Positions 10,796 through 19,117 of a DNA stretch of 64,000 bases are shown here, in pieces. The notes beneath the pieces are model-generated. The model saw only the letters and a list, made by a program, of their open reading frames with translations, made no database searches and was not told the origin of the DNA. Each line of letters begins with the position of its first letter. The stretch's first letter is position 1. This stretch comes from Actinomycetes bacterium (GTDB taxonomy: Bacteria; Actinomycetota; Actinomycetes; Streptosporangiales; Streptosporangiaceae), in the NCBI GenBank assembly GCA_021793235.1, contig JAJYTD010000001.1, positions 62,001-126,000 of the forward strand, given 5' to 3'. Position numbers and translations under genes: made by a program.

Positions 10796-10811
10796 GACCC
10801 GAGCCACCCGT

Positions 10812-10848
10812 CTCAGCCCTGCCGGCCAAGAGATTCGGCGCGGCTGAG
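10812..10848 (+). terminator. Hairpin after leuB
   Basis: CTCAGCC (10812-10818) pairs with GGCTGAG (10842-10848), with an inner GCCG/CGGC pairing. It is 17 bases after the leuB stop and has no T-run. Confidence 0.45.
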
Positions 10849-10871
10849 GCGGATACGCGACGCTATGCCGC

Positions 10872-10923
10872 AACGGGCGCGCCGGAGAACACATCCCCTC
10901 GCGGGGAGCACGGCGCGCCCGTT
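10872..10923. repeat. Nested inverted repeat upstream of ilvE
   Basis: AACGGGCGCGCCG (10872-10884) pairs perfectly over 13 bp with 10911-10923. Inside sits a second hairpin TCCCC-TCGC-GGGGA (10894-10907). A further 9-bp hairpin GACCGGCAG/CTGCCGGTC follows at 11024-11043, just before the ilvE ribosome site. These may be terminators or a folded ilvE leader; I found no leader peptide. Confidence 0.45.
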
Positions 10924-11071
10924 CGCCATTGCTCCGTGCGCCGACGCGATACCGCTGGTCACGTCGGCCCCACCGAGTACGGACTATGGCCCGGGTGCGT
11001 CTTCTGCGCCACACTGGATCCCGGACCGGCAGTGCTGCCGGTCTGCTGCACCGAGAGGAAGACCACCACCC

Positions 11072-12190
11072 ATGAACAGCAACACCACCACAAGCGGGTT
11101 GACGTTCGACGTCCAGCTCTCATCCCAGCGGAAGACCCCGCAGGAACGAGCCGCCCTGCTGGACAATCCCGGGTTCGGCAGCGTGTTCACCGACCACATG
11201 GTCACCATCCGCTACACCGAGGACAAGGGCTGGTACGACGCCCGCCTGGAGGCCTACGGGCCCCTGACGCTCGATCCGGCGACCGCCGCCCTGCACTACG
11301 CCCAGGAGATCTTCGAAGGGCTGAAAGCCTACCGCCACCCCAACGGCACACCGGCCTGCTTCCGCCCGGAGGCCAACGCCGCGCGGTTCAACCGCAGCGC
11401 GCGCCGCATGGCCATGCCCGAACTTCCCGAGGACCTCTTCCTCAAAGCCATCGAAACGCTCCTCGCCCACGACGCCGACTGGATCCCCGAACAGGAGAAC
11501 AGTAGCCTCTACCTACGGCCCTTCATGTTCGCCAGCGAGGTCGGACTCGGGGTCAACAGCCCGTCCCACAGCTACCTGTTCGTGCTGATCGCCTCGCCGT
11601 CCGGCCCCTACTTCTCCGGCGGGATCACACCCGTCACGGTCTGGCTCAGCGAGGACTACACGCGAGCGGCCCCCGGCGGGACCGGCGAGGCCAAGTTCGC
11701 CGGAAACTACGCGGCGAGTTTCCTGGCCCAGCGCCAGGCGGTGGAGAAAGGCTGCGACCAGGTCGTCTGGCTCGACGCTGTCGAGCACCGCTGGGTCGAG
11801 GAGATGGGCGGGATGAACCTGTTCTTCGTCTACGGCTCCGGCGACGACGCCCGGCTCCTCACCCCGGCGCTCACCGGTACGCTGCTTCCGGGCATCACCC
11901 GCGACTCCCTGCTCACCCTCGCCCCCGAACTCGGTTTTCCCGTGGAAGAAGGGCGGATCTCGACCGAGCAATGGCGGGAGGCGGCCGAGAGCGGCGAGCT
12001 GACCGAGGTCTTCGCCTGCGGTACCGCGGCCGTCGTCACACCGGTCGGCCACGTGAAGAGCTCCCAGGGCGAGTTCTCCATCGGTGACGGCACCCCCGGC
12101 CCCGTGACCATGCGCCTGCGCGAGGAACTCGTCGCCCTCCAGTACGGCACCCGCCCTGATGGCCACGGCTGGATCCGCACCTTCGGCTGA
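11072..12190 (+). CDS. ilvE: Branched-chain amino acid aminotransferase
   Basis: The 372-residue fold-type IV pyridoxal-phosphate enzyme performs the last step of leucine, isoleucine and valine synthesis, moving the amino group from glutamate to the keto acid. Diagnostic stretches are YAQEIFEGLKAYR, YLRPFMFASE, the PLP lysine in GEAKFAGNYAAS, WVEEMGGMNLFFVYG and EVFACGTAAVVTPVG. ATG 11072 is preceded by GAGAGGAAG; the frame is open 69 codons further up, but that part crosses the inverted repeats and lacks family similarity. It stands alone, 276 bases after leuB. Confidence 0.95.
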   Translation: MNSNTTTSGLTFDVQLSSQRKTPQERAALLDNPGFGSVFTDHMVTIRYTEDKGWYDARLEAYGPLTLDPATAALHYAQEIFEGLKAYRHPNGTPACFRPEANAARFNRSARRMAMPELPEDLFLKAIETLLAHDADWIPEQENSSLYLRPFMFASEVGLGVNSPSHSYLFVLIASPSGPYFSGGITPVTVWLSEDYTRAAPGGTGEAKFAGNYAASFLAQRQAVEKGCDQVVWLDAVEHRWVEEMGGMNLFFVYGSGDDARLLTPALTGTLLPGITRDSLLTLAPELGFPVEEGRISTEQWREAAESGELTEVFACGTAAVVTPVGHVKSSQGEFSIGDGTPGPVTMRLREELVALQYGTRPDGHGWIRTFG

Positions 12191-12253
12191 GCGGCGCCGA
12201 TCGGCGCGTGGCCTCGCCGCCCCAGCAGCCGCTGTACGCCGCGGCAGGTGACC

Positions 12254-12326
12254 GCTCCGCCGATCTTGGGCAGGGACGTTCCTGCCCGCGCGTGGGAAGG
12301 AACGGAACGCTCAAGATCGGCGGAGC
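12254..12326. repeat. 15-bp perfect inverted repeat downstream of ilvE
   Basis: GCTCCGCCGATCTTG (12254-12268) is exactly complementary to 12312-12326. Inner segments CGTTCC (12277-12282) and GGAACG (12299-12304) also pair, giving one long interrupted hairpin. It lies between the ilvE stop and the start of the lipoprotein gene and may end ilvE transcription. Confidence 0.6.
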
Positions 12327-12361
12327 CGCGGGCATGCCGCACCAGGGTAGGGTGGCGCTCC

Positions 12362-12898
12362 ATGAGCGTTCTGCTCGGCCGTTGCGCGCTGTACGGCCCT
12401 GTCCTGGCGTCCAGGGTCCTCGCTCTTGCCGCGGCGGCCGGATGCTCGCCATCGGAATCCCCCGTCACTTGCGAGGAGTCCATCCGGTGCTCAATGCCCG
12501 CCTCGCCGTCGGTGCCGCTGCCAGACGATGATGACCTGCGTGACTCCTTCGCGCAGTACAGCGGGCTCACCATCCCCGAAGACGCCGCCGACGTGGAGAT
12601 CACCGCGGACCACAGCGAGCTCAACGAGCTCTACTACACGGCCTCGTTCACCGTTGACCGGGCCGGACTGGAGGAGTTCTGCGACTCCGCCGATCTCCGG
12701 CTCCGCTATTCACCGGACCCGCCCGACGCAGAGACCCGCTCCACCTACGACATCACGGAGAACACCGTCGACGGCAGCGCGGAGTGCGGCGGCACCCATC
12801 CCGAGAACGGGCGGGTGCAGCGCAACGTGGTCGCGGTCTTCCCGGACGACGGCACCGCCGCGGTGTACGCCAACATCGTCAAGTGGCCCAACGGCTGA
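12362..12898 (+). CDS. Putative lipoprotein, function unknown
   Basis: The predicted 178-residue protein starts at ATG 12362 with a short hydrophobic segment (VLASRVLALAAAAGC) ending in a cysteine, a plausible though not ideal lipobox. The mature part is acidic, rich in Asp, Glu and Thr, with three further cysteines (FCDS, ECGG and one near the N-terminus) that could form disulfides outside the cell. It contains the strings GLTIPEDAADVEI and VVAVFPDDGTAAVYANIV. I do not recognise a family with certainty. It sits between ilvE and cimA, unrelated to amino acid synthesis. The frame opens further upstream, but through the inverted repeat. Confidence 0.6.
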   Translation: MSVLLGRCALYGPVLASRVLALAAAAGCSPSESPVTCEESIRCSMPASPSVPLPDDDDLRDSFAQYSGLTIPEDAADVEITADHSELNELYYTASFTVDRAGLEEFCDSADLRLRYSPDPPDAETRSTYDITENTVDGSAECGGTHPENGRVQRNVVAVFPDDGTAAVYANIVKWPNG

Positions 12899-12953
12899 AA
12901 GGCGCGGGCGCCCCACCCGGGGGGATGGCCCGCGGGTGTGGCATACTGGTGCC

Positions 12954-12995
12954 GTGCCGTCTCAGGTGATCATTATCGTGAGGCGCGCTGGCTAA
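12954..12995 (+). CDS. cimA leader peptide (13 residues, Val-Ile-Ile-Ile-Val)
   Basis: GTG 12954 begins (M)PSQVIIIVRRAG, ending at TAA 12993. The five central codons GTG ATC ATT ATC GTG (12966-12980) read only valine and isoleucine, the products depending on citramalate synthase or its competing pathway. No Shine-Dalgarno is visible and the position of the -10 box suggests a leaderless message. An upstream in-frame GTG at 12936 is possible. The biased codons and the terminator just behind make this a convincing attenuator peptide. Confidence 0.75.
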   Translation: MPSQVIIIVRRAG

Positions 12996-13015
12996 CCCGG
13001 ACCCGCCAGTGCGCT

Positions 13016-13045
13016 GACCTCTCGTGTCCACGAGGGGTCTTTTTT
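13016..13045 (+). terminator. Intrinsic terminator of the cimA attenuator
   Basis: GACCTCTCGTG (13016-13026) pairs with CACGAGGGGTC (13029-13039) with one T-G wobble, followed by TTTTTT (13040-13045). It is placed before cimA, so termination must be conditional. Confidence 0.85.
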
Positions 13046-13099
13046 ATTGGCCGCGGGCGGTCCACGACCAGACAGCATCCATCTGCGGGAGTTCCACCC

Positions 13100-14683
13100 A
13101 TGCCAGACGACAGTTTCCACGTCTTCGACACGACCCTGCGCGACGGCGCCCAGCGCGAAGGCATCAACCTGACAGTGACCGACAAACTGGCGATCGCGAG
13201 GCTGCTCGACGAGTTCGGCGTGCGTTTCATCGAAGGCGGCTGGCCGGGGGCGAACCCCAAAGACACCGAGTTCTTTCAGCGGGCTGCACAAGAGCTGACG
13301 CTGAAACACGCGCAACTCACCGCGTTCGGCGCGACCCGCCGTTCCGGTGTGCAGGCGGCCGACGACCCCCAGGTCGCCGCATTGCGCGAATCAGGTGCGC
13401 CGGTCGTCACACTGGTGGCCAAGAGCGATATCCGGCACGTCGAACGGGCGCTGCGCACCACCGGCGAAGAGAACCTGGCGATGGTCACCGATACCGTCTC
13501 CCACCTGCGCGAGAACGGCCAGCGGGTGTTCCTCGACTGCGAACACTTCTTCGACGGCTACCTGCACGACCCCGACTACGCGACCAGTGTCGTGCGCGCC
13601 GCTGCGGAGGCGGGCGCGGACGTGGTCGTCCTCTGCGACACCAACGGGGGAATGCTGCCCGCTGACATCGTCCGGGTCGTCACCGAGGTGCGCGAGGCCA
13701 CGGGCGTCCGGCTCGGTATCCACGCCCAGGACGACACCGGATGCGCCGTCGCCAACACCCTCGCCGCCGTCGACGCCGGAGCCACGCACGTCCAGTGCAC
13801 CGCCAACGGGTACGGAGAGCGCGTCGGAAACGCCAACCTGTTCTCCGTGGTGCCGGCACTGGCCCTCAAATACGGCCGCGATGTGCTTCCTGAAGGCTGC
13901 CTGGCGGAAATGACCCGGGTATCCCAGGCCATCGCCGAACTCGTCAACATCGCACCGGCCACCCACCAGCCCTATGTCGGCATCTCGGCTTTCGCGCACA
14001 AGGCCGGGCTGCACGCTTCCGCGATCAAGGTCGACCCCGACCTCTACCAGCACATCGATCCGGCCCTGGTCGGCAACGACATGCGCATGCTGGTCTCGGA
14101 CATGGCCGGCCGCGCCTCGATCGAACTCAAGGCCAAGGAGCTCGGCTTCGACCTGGGCAGCGACCGCGAACTACTCGGCCGTGTCGTGGATCGGGTGAAG
14201 AGCATGGAACTGGCCGGGTACAGCTTCGAGGCGGCCGACGCCTCGCTGGAGCTGCTGCTCCGCGAGGAGCTCGGCGCAAGGGTGCGTTACTTCACGGCGG
14301 AGTCTTGGCGGGTGATCGCCGAACGGCGCGCCGACGGCGCCGCCGTGAGCGAGGCGACAGTGAAGCTGCACATCAAAGGTGAGCGGGTGATCGCCACCGC
14401 CGAGGGCAATGGCCCGGTCAACGCGCTCGACCGCGCCCTGCGCAGCGCCATGGAAGGCGTCTACACCGCATTGGGCGGATTGGAGCTCACCGACTACAAA
14501 GTGCGCATCCTCGAAGGCGCGTCGGGAACCGACGCCGTTACCCGCATTCTGGTCACTTTCAGCGACGGCCGCGGAGAATGGACCACGGTCGGCGTCGGTG
14601 AGAACGTCATCGACGCCTCCTGGATCGCTCTGGAGCAGGCCACGGCCTACGGTCTGCTGCGCCAGGGCTACCCGCACGATTGA
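13100..14683 (+). CDS. cimA: (R)-citramalate synthase
   Basis: The 527-residue acyltransferase condenses pyruvate with acetyl-CoA to (R)-citramalate, opening a threonine-independent route to 2-oxobutyrate and isoleucine. The N-terminal TIM barrel shows the HMGL/IPMS signature FDTTLRDGAQREG, CDTNGG, GIHAQDDTGCAVAN (metal-binding HxH context) and TANGYGERVGNANL. The C-terminal LeuA-type allosteric domain runs from about residue 400. GWPGANPKD and FFDGY are typical of the CimA branch rather than LeuA. ATG 13100 follows GGAG and matches the family N-terminus; the longer frame would run through the attenuator. The leader peptide and terminator upstream suggest control by charged Ile/Val tRNA. Confidence 0.93.
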   Translation: MPDDSFHVFDTTLRDGAQREGINLTVTDKLAIARLLDEFGVRFIEGGWPGANPKDTEFFQRAAQELTLKHAQLTAFGATRRSGVQAADDPQVAALRESGAPVVTLVAKSDIRHVERALRTTGEENLAMVTDTVSHLRENGQRVFLDCEHFFDGYLHDPDYATSVVRAAAEAGADVVVLCDTNGGMLPADIVRVVTEVREATGVRLGIHAQDDTGCAVANTLAAVDAGATHVQCTANGYGERVGNANLFSVVPALALKYGRDVLPEGCLAEMTRVSQAIAELVNIAPATHQPYVGISAFAHKAGLHASAIKVDPDLYQHIDPALVGNDMRMLVSDMAGRASIELKAKELGFDLGSDRELLGRVVDRVKSMELAGYSFEAADASLELLLREELGARVRYFTAESWRVIAERRADGAAVSEATVKLHIKGERVIATAEGNGPVNALDRALRSAMEGVYTALGGLELTDYKVRILEGASGTDAVTRILVTFSDGRGEWTTVGVGENVIDASWIALEQATAYGLLRQGYPHD

Positions 14684-14700
14684 AGCGGCCCCGGACCCGG

Positions 14701-15672
14701 TCAGGGGTGAACCCAGCCGTTGGCCGCGCACCCCTGGAGACCGAACGTCTGCTGCTGCATGACAGGGGCTGGTTCACCCGGGTCCGCGCAGTCGACGTGA
14801 CCGTGGCCGAGGGCGTGGCCCACCTCGTGGTTGACCACATAGATCCGGTAGGTCTCCAGGTCGCCCTCGAAGTGCTCGACACCGCTGACCCAACGGTTCT
14901 GGTTGATGATCGCCCGGCCTCCCATGGTGCAGGAGACATAGCCGTTGGTCTGCAAGGGGTGGCACATCTCGTCGACGGTGTCGGGCGCCGCCAGTGTGAC
15001 GCGGAAGTCGACCGGGCCGGAGTCCACGCGCTGCAGCGACAGGTCGCCGTCGCCGATCCAGCCGCGTTCGTCGCCGAGGACCTCCTCGACCGCCGCTGCG
15101 AAGTCCTCAGCCTCGCCCGGAAGCCCTTTCTCGACCTCCACAAGGTAGCGCTTCAGCGGCCCGTCGCCGGCGGCCGTGCTCTCCCCTTCGACCACGGACA
15201 GGTCTCCGGTGCCTTTGGTGGCCTCCTCCTCCACCGAGCGGAGCAGCACGGGCGGTTCCGCGGCCGACGGGCCGGCGTCGTCGTCCGGGGCGCTGTCGGC
15301 ACCGTCCGCCGCGGAAGCGGAGGAGGACGTGGAAGGGAGCGTGGCGGCGGATGAATCCGGCGGTGCGGTGGCGGTGGACGACGGCCCCGAGGGCTCGGGG
15401 GAGGCGGGGCCGTCAGCGGAGGGCGAAAGCGCGCTGATGACGCTGTCGGACGGTCCGGGTGCGTACTCGTCCAGTATCAGCAGGCCCGTGCCCGCGGCCA
15501 TGACGGCGAGTCCGAGCAGGAACTCCCAGGGACGGCGGCGGCGACGGCGATGGCTGCCGGGGCGGCGTTCTCCCGTCGCGTCCGATACGCGTTTGGACAA
15601 TCGGACGGCCTTTCTGCTGTGGCGGCTCGGATTCTCTTCAGCATCGCAGAAAACGGCGGTGTTCTGGAGCAC
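14701..15672 (-). CDS. DUF3152 protein, membrane-anchored metzincin-like protease candidate
   Basis: The 323-residue protein has a basic N-terminus, one membrane anchor (about 48-71), a Ser/Pro/Ala-rich linker (75-140) and a C-terminal DUF3152 domain. That domain carries HEVGHALGHGH at 282-292, matching the zinc motif HExxHxxGxxH, with a Met (PAPVM) after it as in a Met-turn. Two cysteine pairs could be disulfides. A cell-surface zinc peptidase is a reasonable inference; no substrate is suggested. The frame begins at GTG 15672 without a clear ribosome site, so a start about 25 codons further in is possible. It is convergent with cimA. Confidence 0.8.
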   Translation of the reverse strand: MLQNTAVFCDAEENPSRHSRKAVRLSKRVSDATGERRPGSHRRRRRRPWEFLLGLAVMAAGTGLLILDEYAPGPSDSVISALSPSADGPASPEPSGPSSTATAPPDSSAATLPSTSSSASAADGADSAPDDDAGPSAAEPPVLLRSVEEEATKGTGDLSVVEGESTAAGDGPLKRYLVEVEKGLPGEAEDFAAAVEEVLGDERGWIGDGDLSLQRVDSGPVDFRVTLAAPDTVDEMCHPLQTNGYVSCTMGGRAIINQNRWVSGVEHFEGDLETYRIYVVNHEVGHALGHGHVDCADPGEPAPVMQQQTFGLQGCAANGWVHP

Positions 15673-15721
15673 CTAGAGTGCAGACCGAAACACCGGGCCG
15701 CGGGCACGGCCCGGCGGGGTC

Positions 15722-16069
15722 TCACCTTTCGGCGATGACGTGCTGCACGACCTCGAACCCCCACAGTTCACTGTCCGTCGCGGCAGGGCCACCGTGCCCG
15801 TGCCCGTGCCCGGCTTGCCCGCTGTCCGCGGCCGCCTGGGCGTGGCCCTGCTGGAACTCCCGGCTCTGCAGCCAGTTCTGAAACGACTCCTCGTCCTTCC
15901 AACGGGTGTAGACGAGGTAGCGGTCGGTTCCCTCGACCGGGCGGAGCAGCTGGAACTCCTCGAAACCCGGCTGCCCTTCGACGAGGCCGGCGCGCTTGGC
16001 GAAGCGCTCTTCGAGCACTGCTCCGGCGCCCTCGGGAACGGTCAACACGTTGAACTTGACGATGCTCAT
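15722..16069 (-). CDS. Antibiotic biosynthesis monooxygenase (ABM) family protein
   Basis: The 115-residue protein has the dimeric ferredoxin-like ABM fold: MSIVKFNVLTVPEGAGAVLEERFA at the start (two parts joined by the first helix), then GFEEFQLLRPVEGTDRYLVYTRWKDEESFQNW. Family members include cofactor-free monooxygenases and IsdG/MhuD heme-degrading enzymes, so the reaction is uncertain. Unusual is a histidine/glycine run, GHGHGHGG, between the main fold and the last strand. The frame opens at 16087, but ATG 16069 gives the family N-terminus. It lies downstream of, and divergent from, the FAH-family gene and may be leaderless. Confidence 0.8.
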   Translation of the reverse strand: MSIVKFNVLTVPEGAGAVLEERFAKRAGLVEGQPGFEEFQLLRPVEGTDRYLVYTRWKDEESFQNWLQSREFQQGHAQAAADSGQAGHGHGHGGPAATDSELWGFEVVQHVIAER

Positions 16070-16164
16070 ACGCCAAGTCTTACGCACGCGGCGCCGTGCG
16101 GTGCGCCGTGCCGCGCTCGATAACCTGAAGACGGACGTTTTCCGGTGAGGACAGGTAGGCAGTT

Positions 16165-16965
16165 GTGCGCATCGCGAGATTCTCGGTCGGGGACGATGTC
16201 GGGTTCGGACTGATCGACACCGACCAGGATTCCGGTCAGCAATCCATCTCCCGGCTCAGCGGGCATCCGCTGCTGGCCGGGGTCAAACTCACCGGTGAGC
16301 GCGCGAAGCTGGAGGATGTGCGGCTGCTCTCGCCCGTGCTGCCCAGCAAGGTCGTCTGCATCGGCAAGAACTACGCCGAGCACGTCGCGGAGATGAAGGA
16401 CATCACCGGCGAGAGCACGGACGAACCGGTCGTCTTCCTGAAGCCCTCCACTTCCGTCACCGGCCCCAAAGATCCGGTGTTCTACCCGGAGATGTCGCAG
16501 CGGGTCGATTACGAAGGCGAGATGGCCATCGTCATCGGGCGGCTGTGCCGGGAGGTTCCGCGCGAGCGCGCCAAGGACGTCATCTTCGGCTACACCTGCG
16601 CCAACGACATCACCGCCCGCGATCTACAGCAGACGGACAAGCAGTGGACCCGCGCCAAGGGTTTCGACTCGTTCTGCCCGATCGGCCCGTGGATCGAGAC
16701 CGGGCTGAGCCTGGAGGAAGCCGGCGACCTGCGGGTCACCACCACGGTCGACGGCGAGGTGAAGCAGGACGCGCGCACTTCGCTGCTCATCCACGACATC
16801 CCCGCGCTCATCTCCTACACCAGTTCCTTCATGACCCTGCTTCCGGGCGATGTCATCCTCACCGGAACCCCCGCGGGAGTGGGACCGGTCGATATCGGGT
16901 CGCAGGTGACGGTCGCCATCGAGAAGATCGGCGAACTCAGCAACCGCATCGTCACCCGCGACTGA
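16165..16965 (+). CDS. Fumarylacetoacetate hydrolase (FAH) family protein
   Basis: The 266-residue protein has the FAH C-terminal fold: IGKNYAEHVAEM, FLKPSTSVTGP, the metal-binding acid in VDYEGEMAIVIG, ANDITARDLQ, KGFDSFCPIGPW and the closing LLPGDVILTGTPAGVGP. Relatives hydrolyse or decarboxylate beta-diketo acids (acylpyruvates, oxaloacetate, homoprotocatechuate products), so the substrate is open. GTG 16165 gives the usual N-terminus MRIARFS. It sits before gltX, the common actinomycete arrangement. No catabolic genes are near, favouring a general housekeeping role. Confidence 0.88.
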   Translation: MRIARFSVGDDVGFGLIDTDQDSGQQSISRLSGHPLLAGVKLTGERAKLEDVRLLSPVLPSKVVCIGKNYAEHVAEMKDITGESTDEPVVFLKPSTSVTGPKDPVFYPEMSQRVDYEGEMAIVIGRLCREVPRERAKDVIFGYTCANDITARDLQQTDKQWTRAKGFDSFCPIGPWIETGLSLEEAGDLRVTTTVDGEVKQDARTSLLIHDIPALISYTSSFMTLLPGDVILTGTPAGVGPVDIGSQVTVAIEKIGELSNRIVTRD

Positions 16966-17118
16966 CCGGCGGCCCTGCCACCGGCGGGTCGGCGGTCATC
17001 GAGTGCTGCTGCGCCGCGGCACTGGGAATACTCCAGTGCCGCGGCGGCACACGGTCAACGACCGCCCGCGGCCTGAACGGCGAACCGCCAGGCCGGCCCG
17101 TCCCGATAGGCTGAGACC

Positions 17119-18573
17119 GTGGCTGAGAATTCGATCCGCGTGCGCTTCGCGCCATCCCCGACCGGCATGTTCCACGTTGGCGGCGCGCGGTCCGCGCTCT
17201 TCAACTGGGCACTGGCCCGACAGCAACCCGACGGCAAGTTCGTGCTGCGCATCGAGGACACCGACGCCGCCCGCAACAAGCCGGAATGGACCGAGGGGAT
17301 CATCCGGGCGCTCGCCTGGCTCGGTATCCACGAGCAGGACCCGCATTTCGAAGGTCCCTACTTCCAGTCCTCCTTTGCGGACAAGCACCGCGAGACCGCG
17401 CAGCGCCTGTACAAGGACGGCGCCGCCTACTACTGCGACTGCACGCGCGAGCAGGTGCAGGAGCGGCGCAGCGCGGAGGGCAACCCGCACCTGGGCTACG
17501 ACGGCTTCTGCCGCGACCGCGGCCTGGAACCGGGGCCGGGGCGGGCGCTGCGGTTCCGGGTGCCCGACGGCGGGCCGACGGTCGTGGACGACCAGATCCG
17601 CGGGCGCGTGGAGTTCGAGCACAGCGCGATCGAGGACTTCGTCATCGCCCGCGCCGACGGTTCACCGCTCTTCGTACTGGCCAACGTGGTCGACGATGTC
17701 GAGATGGGCATCAACGAAGTCATCCGCGGCGAGGAGCACCTGTCCAACACGCCCAAGCAGCAGCTGCTGTGGCGGGCGCTCGGGCGGACACCGCCGAGGT
17801 GGGCGCATCTGCCCGTCATCGTCAACGAGAAGCGGCAGAAGCTGTCCAAGCGCCGAGACAAGGTCGCGCTGGAGGCCTACCAGGCCGAAGGCTACCTGCC
17901 GGAGGCGATGGTCAACTACCTGATGCTGCTCGGCTGGTCGCCCGGCGGGGACCGGGAGATCATGCCGTGGGCGCAGATGGAGCCGCTGTTCGCGATCTCT
18001 GAGGTGAACAGCTCCAGCGCGTTCTTTGACGAGAAGAAGCTGCGGGCGTTCAACGGCGAGTACATTCGGTCCCTCAGCGCCGACGAGTTCGTCGAACGCT
18101 GCCGGCCATGGCTGTCCGCGGACGCTGCGCCTTGGCCCCCGGAGAACTACGACGACGCGGTGTTTCGCGCCATCGCCCCGCTCGCGCAGAGCCGCATCGC
18201 GGTGCTCAGCGAGATCACCCCCAATGTCGACTTCCTCTTCCTGGACGCTCCGGTCGAGGATGAGAAGAGCTGGAACAAGGCGATGAAGCCCGGGGTGGGC
18301 GAGGAGATGCTCACTGCGGCGCTGGAGCGGTTCGCCGACCCCGCGCTGGAATGGGAGCCCGAAGCCCTCAAGGCCGCGCTGGAGGAGACCGGGGCAGGAC
18401 TGGGCCTGAAGCTCGGCAAGGCGCAGGCGCCGGTGCGCGTGGCGGTCACCGGGCGAACGGTCGGCCTGCCGCTGTTCGAGTCGCTGGCGCTGCTCGGCCG
18501 GGAGCGCGTCCAGGAGCGCCTGCGGGCTGCGCTGGCCAAGCTGAGAGCGGCATCGCGGGACACGGAGGGGTAG
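17119..18573 (+). CDS. gltX: Glutamyl-tRNA synthetase
   Basis: The 484-residue class I synthetase charges tRNA-Glu, and in organisms with GatCAB also tRNA-Gln, with glutamate. The HIGH-type motif is in [19 protein letters not shown] near the N-terminus, and the KMSKS equivalent is KLSKR in [27 protein letters not shown] and the C-terminal anticodon-binding domain complete it. Because gatB is also in this window, non-discriminating activity is likely. GTG 17119 gives a standard start. tRNA-Gln and two tRNA-Glu genes lie just downstream, so the enzyme sits beside its own substrates. Confidence 0.96.
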   Translation: MAENSIRVRFAPSPTGMFHVGGARSALFNWALARQQPDGKFVLRIEDTDAARNKPEWTEGIIRALAWLGIHEQDPHFEGPYFQSSFADKHRETAQRLYKDGAAYYCDCTREQVQERRSAEGNPHLGYDGFCRDRGLEPGPGRALRFRVPDGGPTVVDDQIRGRVEFEHSAIEDFVIARADGSPLFVLANVVDDVEMGINEVIRGEEHLSNTPKQQLLWRALGRTPPRWAHLPVIVNEKRQKLSKRRDKVALEAYQAEGYLPEAMVNYLMLLGWSPGGDREIMPWAQMEPLFAISEVNSSSAFFDEKKLRAFNGEYIRSLSADEFVERCRPWLSADAAPWPPENYDDAVFRAIAPLAQSRIAVLSEITPNVDFLFLDAPVEDEKSWNKAMKPGVGEEMLTAALERFADPALEWEPEALKAALEETGAGLGLKLGKAQAPVRVAVTGRTVGLPLFESLALLGRERVQERLRAALAKLRAASRDTEG

Positions 18574-18703
18574 CGGCCCTGCGGGGTGGCCGGGCGCACA
18601 TCCGGCCTCCCCCGCAATCGGTTCGCGAGCACTCCCGATGTCCGCTAAAGTGATTCCTGCGCCAAGGGGGCAGGGCCCACAGGGACCGGCCCTTCGAAAG
18701 CAC

Positions 18704-18775
18704 TGGGGTATGGTGTAATTGGCAGCACGACTGATTCTGGTTCAGTTAGTCTAGGTTCGAGTCCTGGTACCCCAG
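18704..18775 (+). tRNA. tRNA-Gln (anticodon CTG)
   Basis: The acceptor arms TGGGGTA and TACCCCA pair over 7 bp, with G as discriminator. The D arm contains AATTGGCAGC, the anticodon arm is ACTGA-TTCTGGT-TCAGT with CTG at the centre, and the T arm carries GGTTCGAGTCC. CCA is not encoded. It is the first of three tRNA genes after gltX. Confidence 0.95.
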
Positions 18776-18844
18776 CTATCGGTTTCGGTTCGCGGAACTG
18801 ATGCGAGCCGGTCTATCGGCTCGGTCGCGATGAAGCGAGCACAG

Positions 18845-18917
18845 GCCCCCGTCGTCTAGTGGCCTAGGACGCCGCCCTCTCAAGGCGGTAACGGCGGTTC
18901 GAATCCGCTCGGGGGTA
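18845..18917 (+). tRNA. tRNA-Glu (anticodon CTC), copy 1
   Basis: It folds with GCCCCCG/CGGGGGT acceptor arms (terminal G-U as in other actinomycete tRNA-Glu), anticodon arm CCGCC-CTCTCAA-GGCGG, and T arm GGCGGTTCGAATCCGC. The anticodon is CTC. It is identical to copy 2 at 19039-19111. Confidence 0.95.
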
Positions 18918-18930
18918 CGCACAGGGAGAA

Positions 18931-18957
18931 GCTTCCACATGATGTGGGGGCTATTTT
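18931..18957 (+). terminator. Terminator after tRNA-Glu copy 1
   Basis: GCTTCCACA pairs with TGTGGGGGC (two G-T wobbles) around TGA, followed by TATTTTT. It separates the two tRNA-Glu genes, so copy 2 probably has its own promoter. Confidence 0.75.
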
Positions 18958-19038
18958 TCTGGGATCCGCGCGGTGGTCCGGGACGCAACTGGACGATCCG
19001 GCCCTCGGTTCCGCTAGGGTCGTCCCGGCAGTGCGCAG

Positions 19039-19111
19039 GCCCCCGTCGTCTAGTGGCCTAGGACGCCGCCCTCTCAAGGCGGTAACGGCGGTTCGAATCC
19101 GCTCGGGGGTA
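19039..19111 (+). tRNA. tRNA-Glu (anticodon CTC), copy 2
   Basis: All 73 bases are identical to copy 1. Here the next three bases happen to be CCA, so the 3' end is encoded, unlike copy 1. Confidence 0.95.
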
Positions 19112-19117
19112 CCAACA

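Larger units (their letters stand above)
12942..13045 (+). promoter_or_regulatory. Attenuator of cimA
   Basis: A likely -10 box CATACT (12942-12947) is 6-7 bases before the leader GTG. After the leader peptide, GCGCGCTGGC (12983-12992) pairs with GCCAGTGCGC (13005-13014) in a 10-bp stem with one G-U, overlapping the peptide's last codons. A terminator with six T follows at 13016-13045. Arrangement and codon content mirror the ilvB attenuator. The switch between structures is inferred. Confidence 0.7.
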
